64,000 nucleotides of DNA, from assembly GCF_022815725.1 (NCBI RefSeq), contig NZ_JALGRF010000004.1:336133-400132 (forward strand), in the 5' to 3' direction. The stretch comes from Streptomyces sp. APSN-46.1. GTDB lineage: Bacteria; Actinomycetota; Actinomycetes; Streptomycetales; Streptomycetaceae. The position numbers were made by a program, and so were the translations under genes. Numbering within the stretch: position 1 is the first letter of the stretch; every line of letters starts with the position of its first letter. Below, one piece after another: positions 27,569-36,019 of this stretch. Below the pieces are notes generated by a model. The model was not told the origin of the DNA. It ran no database searches and saw only the letters and a program-made list of their open reading frames with translations.

Positions 27569-27762
27569 GAACCGCCGGAGCGGGCCGTCCCGTGCCGGTC
27601 GCCGGGCGGAGCCGCCGGAGCGGGCCGTCCCGTACCGATCGCCGGTCGCCGTGCGGCCGGGCGGAGCCACCGGAGGGGGCTCGCCCGTGCCGAGCGCCGA
27701 GCGCCGAGCGCCGAGCCGCCGGGACGCCGGGCGGAACCGGTGGAGCGGGCCGTCCGTCCAAG
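27569..27762. repeat. Degenerate ~40-bp tandem repeats
   Basis: Two near-identical 40-bp units at 27569-27608 and 27609-27648 (GAACCGCCGGAGCGGGCCGT...) are followed by two shorter decayed copies near 27663 and 27734, with a 7-bp GAGCGCC array between. It lies between the DinB-like gene and the META lipoprotein gene and is probably non-coding. Confidence 0.7.
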
Positions 27763-27766
27763 GGGC

Positions 27767-28288
27767 ATGCGTACCTTCAGGCGCGTCCCCACCGTCCCTG
27801 TCATCCTCGTCGCGCTCGTGCTCGCCGCCGCAGCCGCCGGCTGCGGTGACGGCAGCGCCGCCCTGAGCGCGCAGAGCCCGCACACCGCGACCGGCACGGT
27901 CACGCTCACCCCACCGGTCCCGGACGCCCCGCTCATAGCGACCGAGTGGACGGTGGACTCCCTGCTCAGCGGTGAGAGCGCGGCCCCCGTCCCCGCCGGG
28001 GCGGCCGGCCGGGCCCGGTTCACGATCTCCGCCGACGGCACTGCGAGCGGCAACCTCGGCTGCAACCGGTTCAACGCCAAGGCCACCGTCGAGGGCCCCA
28101 CGCTCACCCTCGGGCCGCTCACCATGACCCGGATGGCCTGCCTGGGCGACGCGGGCGAGGTCGAGCGGGCGCTGACCGAGCTGTTCGGCAGCGGCCCGCT
28201 CGCCTGGAGGATCCAGGGCCAGGCCCTGACCCTCACCGCGCCCGACGGAAAGGGCCTGGGCGCCCAGGCCGCCTCCGCCGTCGAGTGA
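27767..28288 (+). CDS. META-domain lipoprotein
   Basis: This 173-residue protein has an n-region MRTFRR, a hydrophobic stretch and lipobox AAAGC at about residue 24, then one META/HslJ-like domain (IATEWTVDSLLSG ... GTASGNLGCNRFNAKATVEGPTLTLGPLTMTRMACLG). It is anchored outside the membrane; function of META-domain proteins is mostly unknown, with HslJ linked to novobiocin resistance in E. coli. ATG 27767 has AAGGGG just upstream. Confidence 0.88.
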   Translation: MRTFRRVPTVPVILVALVLAAAAAGCGDGSAALSAQSPHTATGTVTLTPPVPDAPLIATEWTVDSLLSGESAAPVPAGAAGRARFTISADGTASGNLGCNRFNAKATVEGPTLTLGPLTMTRMACLGDAGEVERALTELFGSGPLAWRIQGQALTLTAPDGKGLGAQAASAVE

Positions 28289-28824
28289 CCCGGCTCAGCC
28301 GGGGTACGGAAGCAGCCCCGCGCCCGTGAACCGGACGCTCTCGCGGGGCCAGTCGGTCCAGGCTCGGGGGCCCCCGCGAAGGCACGCCGGGAAAGGGTCG
28401 CTTCGTACGAAGCCACAAGTACTCCAGAGCGCGGCCCGCCGGCCCGCGCACGGCCCGGCCGGGTGGGCTCAGGCAGGGCAGAGAGGCAGGGCGGGGAAGG
28501 CCGGCGCGGAACACCGCAACAGGGGCCGCCGCGAGGGGAAACGCCGGAAAAGGGAAGGCGGCGCACGACGGCGCGCGGCGGGGCTGCGCCCGGGAGCGAC
28601 AGATGGCGCTCGCGACACGGACGAGGTCCACGGGCCGGTGCTCGACGAGGGTGACGGTGCGGTCACCGAGAGGCTGCACGGGCCGGCAGGTTGTACGAAT
28701 CCACAGGACCGGTCAAACAAGGACATTCCGGATCTAGACGGTCACCCTCCGCAGGGGTTACCGGACTGTCCGCACTGTGACTTTTACGGGCAGTCCCCAA
28801 TTCGGACCAGTGGTCGATCTCGCC
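28289..28824. promoter_or_regulatory. Upstream region of purF
   Basis: 536 bp with no supported gene. Close to the purF promoter are two imperfect dyads: GGTCACCCTCCGCAGGGGTTACC (28740-28762) and GGACTG/CAGTCC (28763-28768 with 28791-28796). Either could be an operator. The rest is GC-rich and unassigned. Confidence 0.45.
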
Positions 28825-28830
28825 TACACT
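28825..28830 (+). promoter_or_regulatory. Candidate -10 element for leaderless purF
   Basis: TACACT lies exactly 7 bases before GTG 28838. A GGAGG between them is only one base from the start codon, too close to work as a ribosome site. TTCGGA at 28801-28806 is a weak -35 with an 18-bp spacer. Confidence 0.55.
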
Positions 28831-28837
28831 CGGAGGC

Positions 28838-30355
28838 GTGCCTCGTGGTGATGGACGACTCAACCACGACCTGCTCCCCGGAGAAAAGGGCCCCCAGGAC
28901 GCTTGCGGCGTCTTCGGTGTCTGGGCTCCGGGTGAAGAGGTCGCCAAGCTCACCTACTTCGGACTGTATGCACTGCAGCACCGCGGACAAGAGTCCGCGG
29001 GAATCGCTGTGAGCAACGGTTCCCAGATCCTCGTCTTCAAGGACATGGGCCTAGTTTCCCAAGTCTTCGACGAAACCTCTCTCGGCTCGCTCCAAGGTCA
29101 TATCGCGGTCGGTCACGCCCGCTACTCGACCACCGGAGCCTCCGTCTGGGAGAACGCCCAGCCGACTTTCCGCGCGACCGCCCACGGCTCCATCGCCCTG
29201 GGTCACAACGGCAACCTGGTGAACACCGCCGAGCTCGCCGAGATGGTCGCCGACCTCCCCCGTCAGGACGGCCGCGCCACCCAGGTGGCGGCCACCAACG
29301 ACACCGACCTCGTGACGGCCCTGCTGGCCGGCCAGGTCGACGACGACGGCAAGCCCCTGACGATCGAGGAGTCGGCCACCAAGGTCCTCCCGAAGGTCAA
29401 GGGAGCCTTCTCGCTGGTCTTCATGGACGAGGGGACCCTCTACACCGCCCGTGACCCGCAGGGCATCCGCCCGCTGGTCCTCGGCCGCCTGGAGCGCGGC
29501 TGGGTGGTCGCGAGTGAGACCGCCGCCCTCGACATCTGCGGCGCCAGCTTCGTCCGCGAGGTCGAGCCGGGCGAGCTCATCGCGATCGACGAGAACGGCC
29601 TGCGCACGTCGCGATTCGCGGAAGCGAAGCCCAAGGGCTGTGTCTTCGAGTACGTCTACCTGGCGCGCCCGGACACCGACATCGCCGGCCGGAACGTCTA
29701 CCTCTCGCGTGTCGAGATGGGCCGGCGCCTGGCCAAGGAAGCCCCCGCCGACGCCGACCTGGTGATAGCGACGCCGGAGTCCGGCACGCCCGCCGCCGTC
29801 GGATACGCCGAGGCCAGCGGGATTCCGTTCGGCGTCGGCCTGGTCAAGAACGCCTACGTCGGCCGGACCTTCATCCAGCCCTCGCAGACGATCCGCCAGC
29901 TTGGCATCCGCCTGAAGCTCAACCCGCTCAAGGAAGTCATCCGGGGCAAGCGCCTGGTGGTCGTCGACGACTCGATCGTCCGCGGCAACACCCAGCGCGC
30001 CCTCGTCAAGATGCTCCGCGAGGCTGGCGCGGCCGAGGTCCACATCCGGATCTCCTCGCCGCCGGTGAAGTGGCCGTGCTTCTTCGGCATCGACTTCGCC
30101 ACCCGGGCCGAGCTGATCGCCAACGGCATGACGGTCGACGAGATCGCCACGTCGCTCGGCGCGGACTCGCTCTCGTACATCTCGCTCGACTCGATGATCG
30201 AGGCGACGACCATCCAGAAGCCCAACCTCTGCCGTGCCTGCTTCGACGGCGAGTACCCCATGGAGCTGCCCGACCCGCAGCTCCTGGGCAAGCAGCTCCT
30301 GGAGAGCGAGCTCGCGGGCGGCACCGACGCCGCCGACGCGCTCCGCCGGCCGTAA
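28838..30355 (+). CDS. purF: Amidophosphoribosyltransferase
   Basis: This 505-residue protein catalyses the committed step of purine synthesis, PRPP + glutamine to phosphoribosylamine. After a short propeptide (PRGDGRLNHDLLPGEKGPQDA) comes the catalytic CGVFGVWAP, whose Cys becomes the N-terminal nucleophile after processing. The glutaminase domain has LQHRGQESAGIA and GHNGNLVN, and the PRPP-loop is LVVVDDSIVRGNT. Four Cys late in the protein (VKWPCFFGIDF, NLCRACFDGEYP) fit the Fe-S cluster form. Start GTG 28838. Confidence 0.97.
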   Translation: MPRGDGRLNHDLLPGEKGPQDACGVFGVWAPGEEVAKLTYFGLYALQHRGQESAGIAVSNGSQILVFKDMGLVSQVFDETSLGSLQGHIAVGHARYSTTGASVWENAQPTFRATAHGSIALGHNGNLVNTAELAEMVADLPRQDGRATQVAATNDTDLVTALLAGQVDDDGKPLTIEESATKVLPKVKGAFSLVFMDEGTLYTARDPQGIRPLVLGRLERGWVVASETAALDICGASFVREVEPGELIAIDENGLRTSRFAEAKPKGCVFEYVYLARPDTDIAGRNVYLSRVEMGRRLAKEAPADADLVIATPESGTPAAVGYAEASGIPFGVGLVKNAYVGRTFIQPSQTIRQLGIRLKLNPLKEVIRGKRLVVVDDSIVRGNTQRALVKMLREAGAAEVHIRISSPPVKWPCFFGIDFATRAELIANGMTVDEIATSLGADSLSYISLDSMIEATTIQKPNLCRACFDGEYPMELPDPQLLGKQLLESELAGGTDAADALRRP

Positions 30356-30406
30356 CCCCGTCAGCCGTGGGCCCGTAGCCCGGGCTCGAACGGTTCAACC
30401 TGCGCC

Positions 30407-30453
30407 GGGCCCTGTCTTTCAAGCTTTCAAGCCGAAGGAAAGACATGGGGCCC
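30407..30453 (+). promoter_or_regulatory. Long hairpin between purF and purM
   Basis: GGGCCCTGTCTTTC (30407-30420) can pair with GAAAGACA...GGGCCC (30438-30453) around a 17-base loop. No T tract follows. It may be a weak terminator, an attenuator or an RNA-processing site setting relative purF and purM levels. Confidence 0.5.
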
Positions 30454-30500
30454 AGGGCCCGGCACCACACGCAGTAACGACACGAAAGCTCTCTCCTGTC

Positions 30501-31571
30501 ATGACAGAGAAGACCACCGGTGCCAGCTACGCAGCCGCAGGCGTGGACATCGAAGCGGGAGACCGCGCCGTCGAGCTGATGAAGGAGTGGGTGAAGAAGA
30601 CGCAGCGCCCCGAGGTCCTCGGCGGCCTCGGCGGCTTCGCCGGCCTCTTCGACGCCTCCGCCCTCAAGCGCTACGAGCGCCCGCTGCTGGCCTCGGCCAC
30701 CGACGGGGTCGGCACGAAGGTGGACATCGCCCGCCAGCTGGGCGTGTACGACACCATCGGCCACGACCTGGTCGCGATGGTCATGGACGACATCGTCGTC
30801 TGCGGCGCCGAGCCGCTCTTCATGACCGACTACATCTGTGTCGGCAAGGTCCACCCCGAGCGTGTCGCGGCGATCGTCAAGGGCATCGCCGAGGGCTGTG
30901 TCCTCGCCGGCTGCGCCCTGGTCGGCGGCGAGACCGCCGAGCACCCGGGCCTGCTGGGCCCGGACGACTTCGACGTGGCGGGCGCCGGCACCGGTGTCGT
31001 CGAGTACGACCGGCTGCTGGGCGCGGATCGCATCCGTACGGGTGACGCCGTCATCGCGATGGCGTCCTCCGGCCTTCACTCGAACGGGTACTCGCTGGTC
31101 CGGCACGTCCTCTTCGACCGCGCCGGGATGTCGCTCGACCAGCACGTCGAGGAGCTCGGCCGGACCCTCGGTGAGGAGCTCCTGGAGCCCACCAAGATCT
31201 ACTCGCTGGACTGCATGGCCCTCACCCGTACGGCCGAGGTGCACGCGTACTCGCACATCACCGGCGGCGGCCTCGCGGCCAACCTGGCCCGGGTGATCCC
31301 GGACCACCTGCACGCCACGGTCGACCGCGGCACCTGGACCCCCGGCGCGGTCTTCGACCTGGTCGGCAAGGCCGGGCAGGTGGAGCGGCTGGAGCTGGAG
31401 AAGACCCTGAACATGGGCGTCGGCATGATGGCCGTGGTCCCGCAGGAGTCGGTGGACGTGGCCCTGACCGCGCTGGCCGACCGGGGCGTGGACGCCTGGG
31501 TCGCGGGAGAGATCCTGGACCGGGGCGACCACACCGAGGGCGCGACCCTGACCGGCTCCTACGCGAGCTGA
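30501..31571 (+). CDS. purM: Phosphoribosylformylglycinamidine cyclo-ligase (AIR synthetase)
   Basis: This 356-residue protein closes the imidazole ring of FGAM using ATP, step 5. Motifs: YAAAGVDIEAGDRAVELMK, the SATDGVGTKVDIARQ segment, DIVVCGAEPLFMTDYI, ALVGGETAEHPG, ASSGLHSNGYSLVR and SHITGGGLAANLARV. ATG 30501 has only a weak ribosome site. It shares orientation with purF, 145 bp downstream, with a hairpin in between. Confidence 0.97.
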   Translation: MTEKTTGASYAAAGVDIEAGDRAVELMKEWVKKTQRPEVLGGLGGFAGLFDASALKRYERPLLASATDGVGTKVDIARQLGVYDTIGHDLVAMVMDDIVVCGAEPLFMTDYICVGKVHPERVAAIVKGIAEGCVLAGCALVGGETAEHPGLLGPDDFDVAGAGTGVVEYDRLLGADRIRTGDAVIAMASSGLHSNGYSLVRHVLFDRAGMSLDQHVEELGRTLGEELLEPTKIYSLDCMALTRTAEVHAYSHITGGGLAANLARVIPDHLHATVDRGTWTPGAVFDLVGKAGQVERLELEKTLNMGVGMMAVVPQESVDVALTALADRGVDAWVAGEILDRGDHTEGATLTGSYAS

Positions 31572-31589
31572 CGCGAGCTGAGCAGCACT

Positions 31590-31624
31590 GAACCCGGTCC
31601 GGGGCAATGCCCTGGACCGGGTTC
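31590..31624. terminator. Bidirectional terminator between purM and the DUF3073 gene
   Basis: GAACCCGGTCC and GGACCGGGTTC flank a GC-containing loop (with an inner GGGC/GCCC pairing). Placed between convergent genes. Confidence 0.85.
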
Positions 31625-31659
31625 GTTGTTTCGATCTCGTGCAGACGCGAAAGAAAGCG

Positions 31660-31926
31660 TCAAGCGCCGCGACGCTGTGCCGACGGGCCGGACTCATCGT
31701 CCTCGTCGTCGTCATCGCTGTTGTACAGATCCGCGTACTTGGCGTACGGGTCGTCGTCGTCGTCCAGATCGTCATCGACTTCGACCGGCTCGCTGACAGG
31801 CAGCAGCGGATCCGTCGGCGATGCGCCCAGCTCATTGGCCAGACGCGAGAGGTCAGTCCCGCCGCTGTTGTACTTCAGCTGGCGGGCGACCTTTGTCTGC
31901 TTGGCCTTGGCCCGGCCGCGCCCCAT
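31660..31926 (-). CDS. DUF3073 family protein
   Basis: This 88-residue protein has a basic, conserved N-terminus (MGRGRAKAKQTKVARQLKY) and a highly acidic C-terminus (VEVDDDLDDDDDPYAKYADLY then SDDDDEDDESG). DUF3073 proteins are actinobacterial and uncharacterised; the basic head and acid tail suggest nucleic-acid or protein contacts. ATG 31926 is chosen by family homology. Confidence 0.9.
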   Translation of the reverse strand: MGRGRAKAKQTKVARQLKYNSGGTDLSRLANELGASPTDPLLPVSEPVEVDDDLDDDDDPYAKYADLYNSDDDDEDDESGPSAQRRGA

Positions 31927-32271
31927 GGCTCGACCCCCTCGGTGACGGGGCTCGACGGCCCCAGAGTCTGACACGCGTTCATGGTTCGGAGCGGGCTCTC
32001 CGTGGAGAGACCGTCCGTAGGGGTTTAACGGTACCTGCTTCCGCGGCCATACGGTACGCCGCCCGCATGACGCGCCCCGGTGCAGAACCAGAGAAGCGCC
32101 CCGTCCTCGCTGGTCAGCTGCGATTTTAGCCCTTTCCTGACGGGCGACCCGCCGAAGTGCAGTGAGTTCCGTCTCGCCGCACCCCGGCGGGCGCACCCCA
32201 GGGCCTCGAAGCCGCCCCGATGTCGCCCCGATGCCGTCCCGAAGGAGGGCTCGAAGAAGGGCTCGAAAGGG
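31927..32271. other. Intergenic region between vdh and the DUF3073 gene
   Basis: 345 bp, both flanking genes on the minus strand. It contains a short duplicated block CGATGTCGCCCCGATGCCG near 32218-32236 and must hold the DUF3073 promoter. No gene or clear terminator seen. Confidence 0.4.
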
Positions 32272-33363
32272 TCAGGCCTTGCGCGCGGCGCGGGCCTCGG
32301 CCATCCGCTGCTCGGCGATCCGGTCGGCGGCCGCGGCCGGCGGAATGCCGTCCGCCTTCGCACGCGCGAAGATCTCCAGAGTGGTGTCGAAGATCTTCGT
32401 GGCCTTCGCCTTGCACCGGTCGAAGTCGAAGCCGTGCAGCTCGTCCGCGACCTGGATGACCCCGCCCGCGTTGACCACGTAGTCGGGCGCGTAGAGGATC
32501 CCGCGGTCCGCGAGGTCCTTCTCCACACCCGGGTGCGCGAGCTGGTTGTTCGCCGCGCCGCACACGATCGTGGCGGTCAGGGCGGGCACGGTGTCGTCGT
32601 TCAGCGCGCCGCCGAGCGCACACGGGGCGTAGATGTCCAGGCCCTCGGTGCGGATCAGCGCGTCGGTGTCCGCCACGGCGGTGACCTGCGGGTGCTTGTC
32701 CAGGACGCGGCGTACGGACTCTTCCCGTACGTCCGTGATCACGACCTCGGCGCCGTCCTCCAGCAGGTGCTCGACCAGGTAGTGGCCGACCTTGCCGACA
32801 CCGGCGACGGCGACCTTGCGGCCGCGCAGGGTCGGGTCGCCCCACAGGTGCTGGGCGCTGGCCCGCATGCCCTGGAAGACGCCGAAAGCGGTGAGCACCG
32901 AGGAGTCGCCGGCGCCGCCGTTCTCGGGGGAGCGGCCGGTGGCCCAGCGCGTCTCGCGGGCCACGACGTCCATGTCCGCGACGTACGTGCCGACGTCGCA
33001 GGCCGTGACGTAGCGGCCGCCGAGGGACTCCACGAACCGGCCGTAGGCCAGCAGCAGTTCCTCGGACTTCAGGACGTCCGGGTCGCCGATGATCACGGCC
33101 TTGCCGCCGCCGAGGTCGAGACCGGCGAGAGCGTTCTTGTACGACATGCCGCGCGAGAGGTTCAGCGCGTCCATGACGGCCTCCTCGTCGGAGGCGTACG
33201 CGTGGAAGCGCGTACCGCCGAGGGCGGGGCCCAAGGCGGTGGAGTGGATCGCGATGACGGCCTTCAGGCCTGAGGCTCGGTCCTGGCACAGCACGACTTG
33301 CTCGTGGCCGCCTTGTTCCGTACGGAACAGGGTGTGCAGGACGCCGTCGGTCATTTCGGTCAC
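32272..33363 (-). CDS. vdh: Valine dehydrogenase (Glu/Leu/Phe/Val dehydrogenase family)
   Basis: This 363-residue protein deaminates valine and other branched-chain amino acids with NAD, supplying acyl-CoA precursors. The N-terminal catalytic domain has [14 protein letters not shown] and the active-site Lys in [23 protein letters not shown]; the Rossmann domain has [17 protein letters not shown], and [10 protein letters not shown] follows. GTG 33363 is preferred because GGGAG lies 8 bases upstream; ATG 33378 in frame has no ribosome site. Length fits the ~364-residue Streptomyces enzyme. Confidence 0.95.
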   Translation of the reverse strand: MTEMTDGVLHTLFRTEQGGHEQVVLCQDRASGLKAVIAIHSTALGPALGGTRFHAYASDEEAVMDALNLSRGMSYKNALAGLDLGGGKAVIIGDPDVLKSEELLLAYGRFVESLGGRYVTACDVGTYVADMDVVARETRWATGRSPENGGAGDSSVLTAFGVFQGMRASAQHLWGDPTLRGRKVAVAGVGKVGHYLVEHLLEDGAEVVITDVREESVRRVLDKHPQVTAVADTDALIRTEGLDIYAPCALGGALNDDTVPALTATIVCGAANNQLAHPGVEKDLADRGILYAPDYVVNAGGVIQVADELHGFDFDRCKAKATKIFDTTLEIFARAKADGIPPAAAADRIAEQRMAEARAARKA

Positions 33364-33583
33364 GGTGGTGACTCCCATGGAAGAGATGCGGCGGAAAGAC
33401 GCCCGCCCTGCGGGTGGGGGAGGGCGTGCTGGGAGCAGCGTAAGACCTGCGGGGCGCGCGTAGGCGACCTGTCCGGGGATCGGGACCCTCCCGGCGTACG
33501 GAGCCCTCTCCGGCCGGCCCCGCGCGCCCGCCAAAAGGCGCCCCGGAGGTGAACCGAGCCCTCAAACAGGGGAGTACGAGAGC

Positions 33584-34438
33584 GTGAGCGAATCCCCCGA
33601 CCGCAGACTGCCCTCCGCGCGCCCGGCGCCGACCGTCCCGTACGCCTCCTACCTGCGCGTCTACGAGCCCTTGGCGGCCTTCCCGGAGGCGGAGCGCGCG
33701 CACTGGGCCGACTACGCCCGGCGCGGGGTGGCGCCGACCGCCCAGGACGAACTGCGTCGGTCCCTCGTCGATTTGGTACGGGTCCCGGTGGTCGGGGTCC
33801 CCGCGCACGAGAGCGCCGACGCCTTCACGGCGGAGGTGGGCGGGGTGCTGCTGGTCTGCCCGTGGCGGACCCGGCTGCGCGGCTGGCTGGCGCTCCAGGA
33901 GCTGGTGGCCGATTTCCCGCGCCCGGTGCTGGACGCGGCGCTCCCGCCGGGCGCGCGCCGGCGGGCGACCGAGGAGTACGAGGCCTGGCGCGAGCGGAAC
34001 CCGGACGCGCGGCCGTGGATCCGGACCGGGGTGTGGCAGGTGCCGCTGCGCTGGTTCGTGCTGGTGGCGGACGAGGAGCGGGAGTACCTGCCGGGCGAGC
34101 GGCTGCGCTACCGGACGCCGATGGTGCAGGCCCGGAGGCGGCTCGCGCGGGGGCTGCGGACGCTGCGGGAGGCCGAGGGGTACGGGGGGCTGGTGGAGGG
34201 CCTGGTGGAGGTCGGGAGCTGGCTGGAGGAGTTCCATCCGCGGTCGATGGTGGAACTCGACTACGGCGGGCTGCTGCACGCGCTGCCGCCGGACCGGCTG
34301 GCGGTGGACCGCTCGGCCCGGGACCTGGCGGTGGGGATCGCGGCGCTGCGGGCGGGGGACACGGCCGGGGCGGCCGGCAAGTACGGCGAGCTGGCGGAGC
34401 GCTGGCGGGCGGTACGGGAGAGACTGTTCGCCAATTAG
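33584..34438 (+). CDS. Conserved hypothetical protein upstream of bldC
   Basis: This 284-residue cytoplasmic protein has no signal peptide or membrane segment. Visible features: an N-terminal Pro-containing start (APTVPYASYLRVYEPLAAFP), a Trp/Arg-rich middle (RTGVWQVPLRWFVLVADEEREYLPG) and a helical end (ALRAGDTAGAAGKYGELAERWRAVRERL). I recognise no domain. It starts at GTG 33584, 220 bp from the divergent vdh. Its position before bldC is typical of Streptomyces. Confidence 0.75.
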   Translation: MSESPDRRLPSARPAPTVPYASYLRVYEPLAAFPEAERAHWADYARRGVAPTAQDELRRSLVDLVRVPVVGVPAHESADAFTAEVGGVLLVCPWRTRLRGWLALQELVADFPRPVLDAALPPGARRRATEEYEAWRERNPDARPWIRTGVWQVPLRWFVLVADEEREYLPGERLRYRTPMVQARRRLARGLRTLREAEGYGGLVEGLVEVGSWLEEFHPRSMVELDYGGLLHALPPDRLAVDRSARDLAVGIAALRAGDTAGAAGKYGELAERWRAVRERLFAN

Positions 34439-34779
34439 CGTCGAATCAGCCTCGAACGGGTGGTGTGACGCGTTCCACGGACCCGGCGGCTCCCGGCCGG
34501 GGCCGGCGGGGCCGAGCGTACCGCCCGTATCGGTTGATCGGGTATAAACCGCAGATCAAGGTCTTGATCGCTACATTTAGGCCCAAGGGCCAGGACCTTC
34601 GTCCCGATACGGGCCATTGGCCCAAGCGTGACGGACCGCACTATCTACACCCTTGCGCCCTTCCCCTACCCTCGTGCCAAAATAGGACAAGGAGTCCGGG
34701 GAGGGTTCCTTCCGCCCAACTAAGGGCGGAATGCTCGGTATTGCACGCTATGGGGGGTCTGACGACTCCTGATCGCTCT

Positions 34780-34794
34780 GTGACTGATCGTCAC
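34780..34794. promoter_or_regulatory. Candidate BldD box upstream of bldC
   Basis: GTGACTGATCGTCAC is a 15-bp palindrome with the outer TnAC...GTnA positions and spacing of the published BldD consensus (nTnACnCwGnGTnAn), though its central bases differ. bldC is a known BldD target in S. coelicolor. Confidence 0.5.
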
Positions 34795-34998
34795 AGTGGG
34801 GTGACTGTCCGTTATGGGATGGTCCATCGGCTTCCGCCGCTGATGAACACCTCGGAGGGCAATTCCATCGGTTTGGCCGTCGAGGCTGGACGGATGGTGT
34901 AGTTGTAGTGCCGAGGACAAGCCGTTCGTCCTATAACCGACTCGGCCTGCGTATGTCCATTTCGGGCAACGTGGGCCAAGGTGCAGAATTTAGAGGAA

Positions 34999-35020
34999 AG
35001 AACCGAGATGGTTCGGTTCT
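34999..35020 (+). promoter_or_regulatory. Hairpin next to the bldC ribosome site
   Basis: AGAACCGA (34999-35006) pairs perfectly with TCGGTTCT (35013-35020) around GATGGT. The GAGGAGG ribosome site begins 4 bases later, so folding could influence initiation. Confidence 0.5.
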
Positions 35021-35036
35021 CCCGAGGAGGCCGCTC

Positions 35037-35243
35037 ATGACCGCTCGCACCCCTGATGCCGAGCCGCTGCTGACCCCGGCTGAGGTTGCCACGATGTTCC
35101 GCGTGGACCCGAAGACGGTCACCCGCTGGGCCAAGGCTGGCAAGCTCACGTCCATCCGCACCCTGGGTGGACACCGCCGTTACCGCGAGGCCGAGGTTCG
35201 CGCACTGCTGGCGGGAATTCCGCAGCAGCGCAGCGAGGCCTGA
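35037..35243 (+). CDS. bldC: Developmental regulator BldC (MerR-like HTH)
   Basis: This 68-residue protein consists of one MerR-type winged helix: LLTPAEVATMFRVDPKTVTRWAKAGKLTSIRTLGG ... HRRYREAEVRALLAG. BldC binds DNA cooperatively on direct repeats and delays entry into sporulation in Streptomyces. ATG 35037 has a near-perfect GAGGAGG ribosome site. The gene is monocistronic: a 13-bp hairpin with a T7 tract follows. Confidence 0.97.
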   Translation: MTARTPDAEPLLTPAEVATMFRVDPKTVTRWAKAGKLTSIRTLGGHRRYREAEVRALLAGIPQQRSEA

Positions 35244-35350
35244 GGTTCCGCAGCACACCCCGTTTTAACGGGTCTATATCGGGTCCCCCAATCCGATGAA
35301 ACCCACATAGCTTCAAACGACCGGACCTGCCCCAACAGGTTTGGTCGTTC

Positions 35351-35391
35351 GATCGCGCTGGACTCCGCCGGGTCCAGCGCGATCTTTTTTT
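35351..35391 (+). terminator. Strong intrinsic terminator after bldC
   Basis: GATCGCGCTGGAC (35351-35363) pairs with GTCCAGCGCGATC (35372-35384), followed by seven Ts. It is the only textbook Rho-independent terminator in the window. Confidence 0.95.
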
Positions 35392-35811
35392 ATGCCCGCG
35401 CGGGGGAGGTGCAATTGCACATATTAAATCGAGCCCGCGTAGGGGTGCGATAAATGAGTGAGTCCCAAAAACTCATATGGTGACACCTGTCACAGATGAT
35501 CACTCTTGTACAACGCGCAATGCACACGTAAGGGGACGTGCGTCGCAGACCGCTTCATGCGGACGGGGGATTTTCGCCTTCGCGGCCGGCCTCACGGTCG
35601 GAGCTGTGATCGGGGCTGCGGCGGAGGTTCAGCGCGAGGCGCTGGAGCCGGCTCCGGGTGGCAGGCCGGGCAGTGACGGGGTGAAGGTGGCGACGGCCGC
35701 CCGAGGCCCTCAGGTGGGCCTTCAGGGGCTTCAGGGGCTTCAGGAGCGGCCTGAGCCCGTCCCGAGTGTGGTCGGTAGGCCTGTGGGGTCTGCCGGGCCT
35801 GTCCGTCAACG
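35392..35811. other. Intergenic region between bldC and tRNA-Asp
   Basis: 420 bp with a low-GC left half holding the palindrome GTGCAATTGCAC (about 35411-35422), and with a short CTTCAGGGG array near 35712-35745. A frame from 35477 to 35863 exists but lacks a ribosome site and overlaps a palindrome and a terminator, so I do not call it. Confidence 0.4.
35480..35493. promoter_or_regulatory. Crp-like palindrome
   Basis: GTGACACCTGTCAC matches the Crp-type pattern GTG-N6-GNCAC described for Streptomyces. No clear gene starts just downstream, so its target is uncertain. Confidence 0.3.
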
Positions 35812-35849
35812 CGTCAGGGCCCGCATCCCTGGGGATGCGGGCCCTGACG
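35812..35849 (-). terminator. Terminator of tRNA-Asp copy 1
   Basis: A 17-bp perfect stem, CGTCAGGGCCCGCATCC (35812-35828) with GGATGCGGGCCCTGACG (35833-35849), around a 4-base loop. Confidence 0.9.
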
Positions 35850-35854
35850 TTAAG

Positions 35855-35928
35855 CGAACCTGACGGGACTTGAACCCGCGACCTCCACCTTGACAGGGTG
35901 GCGAGCTAACCAACTGCTCCACAGGTCC
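35855..35928 (-). tRNA. tRNA-Asp(GTC), copy 1
   Basis: Acceptor GGACCTG/CAGGTTC, anticodon loop CTGTCAA (GTC), T-loop GGTTCAAGTCC, discriminator G. Body identical to copy 2 at 42740-42813. Confidence 0.95.
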
Positions 35929-36019
35929 TTGACTGCAACCGCTGGGCGGCTGCGAATCAGACTGTACAGCAGCTCAGGGGGTGCAGTCGAACCAGACCGC
36001 GGCCGGGCCCCGGGAGCCG

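Larger units (their letters stand above)
34439..35036. promoter_or_regulatory. 600-bp regulatory region upstream of bldC
   Basis: No protein gene is supported. It contains a hairpin TTCCGCCC/GGGCGGAA near 34709-34730, the GTGAC-N5-GTCAC palindrome (34780-34794), a CCTATAACC -10-like sequence near 34931-34939 and the leader hairpin at 34999-35020. GC is lower than average. A small RNA could be hidden here. Confidence 0.5.

Noticed and set aside
35477..35863. Possible 128-residue exported protein after bldC
   Set aside because: No ribosome site; the start lies on a palindrome, and the end overlaps a tRNA terminator.
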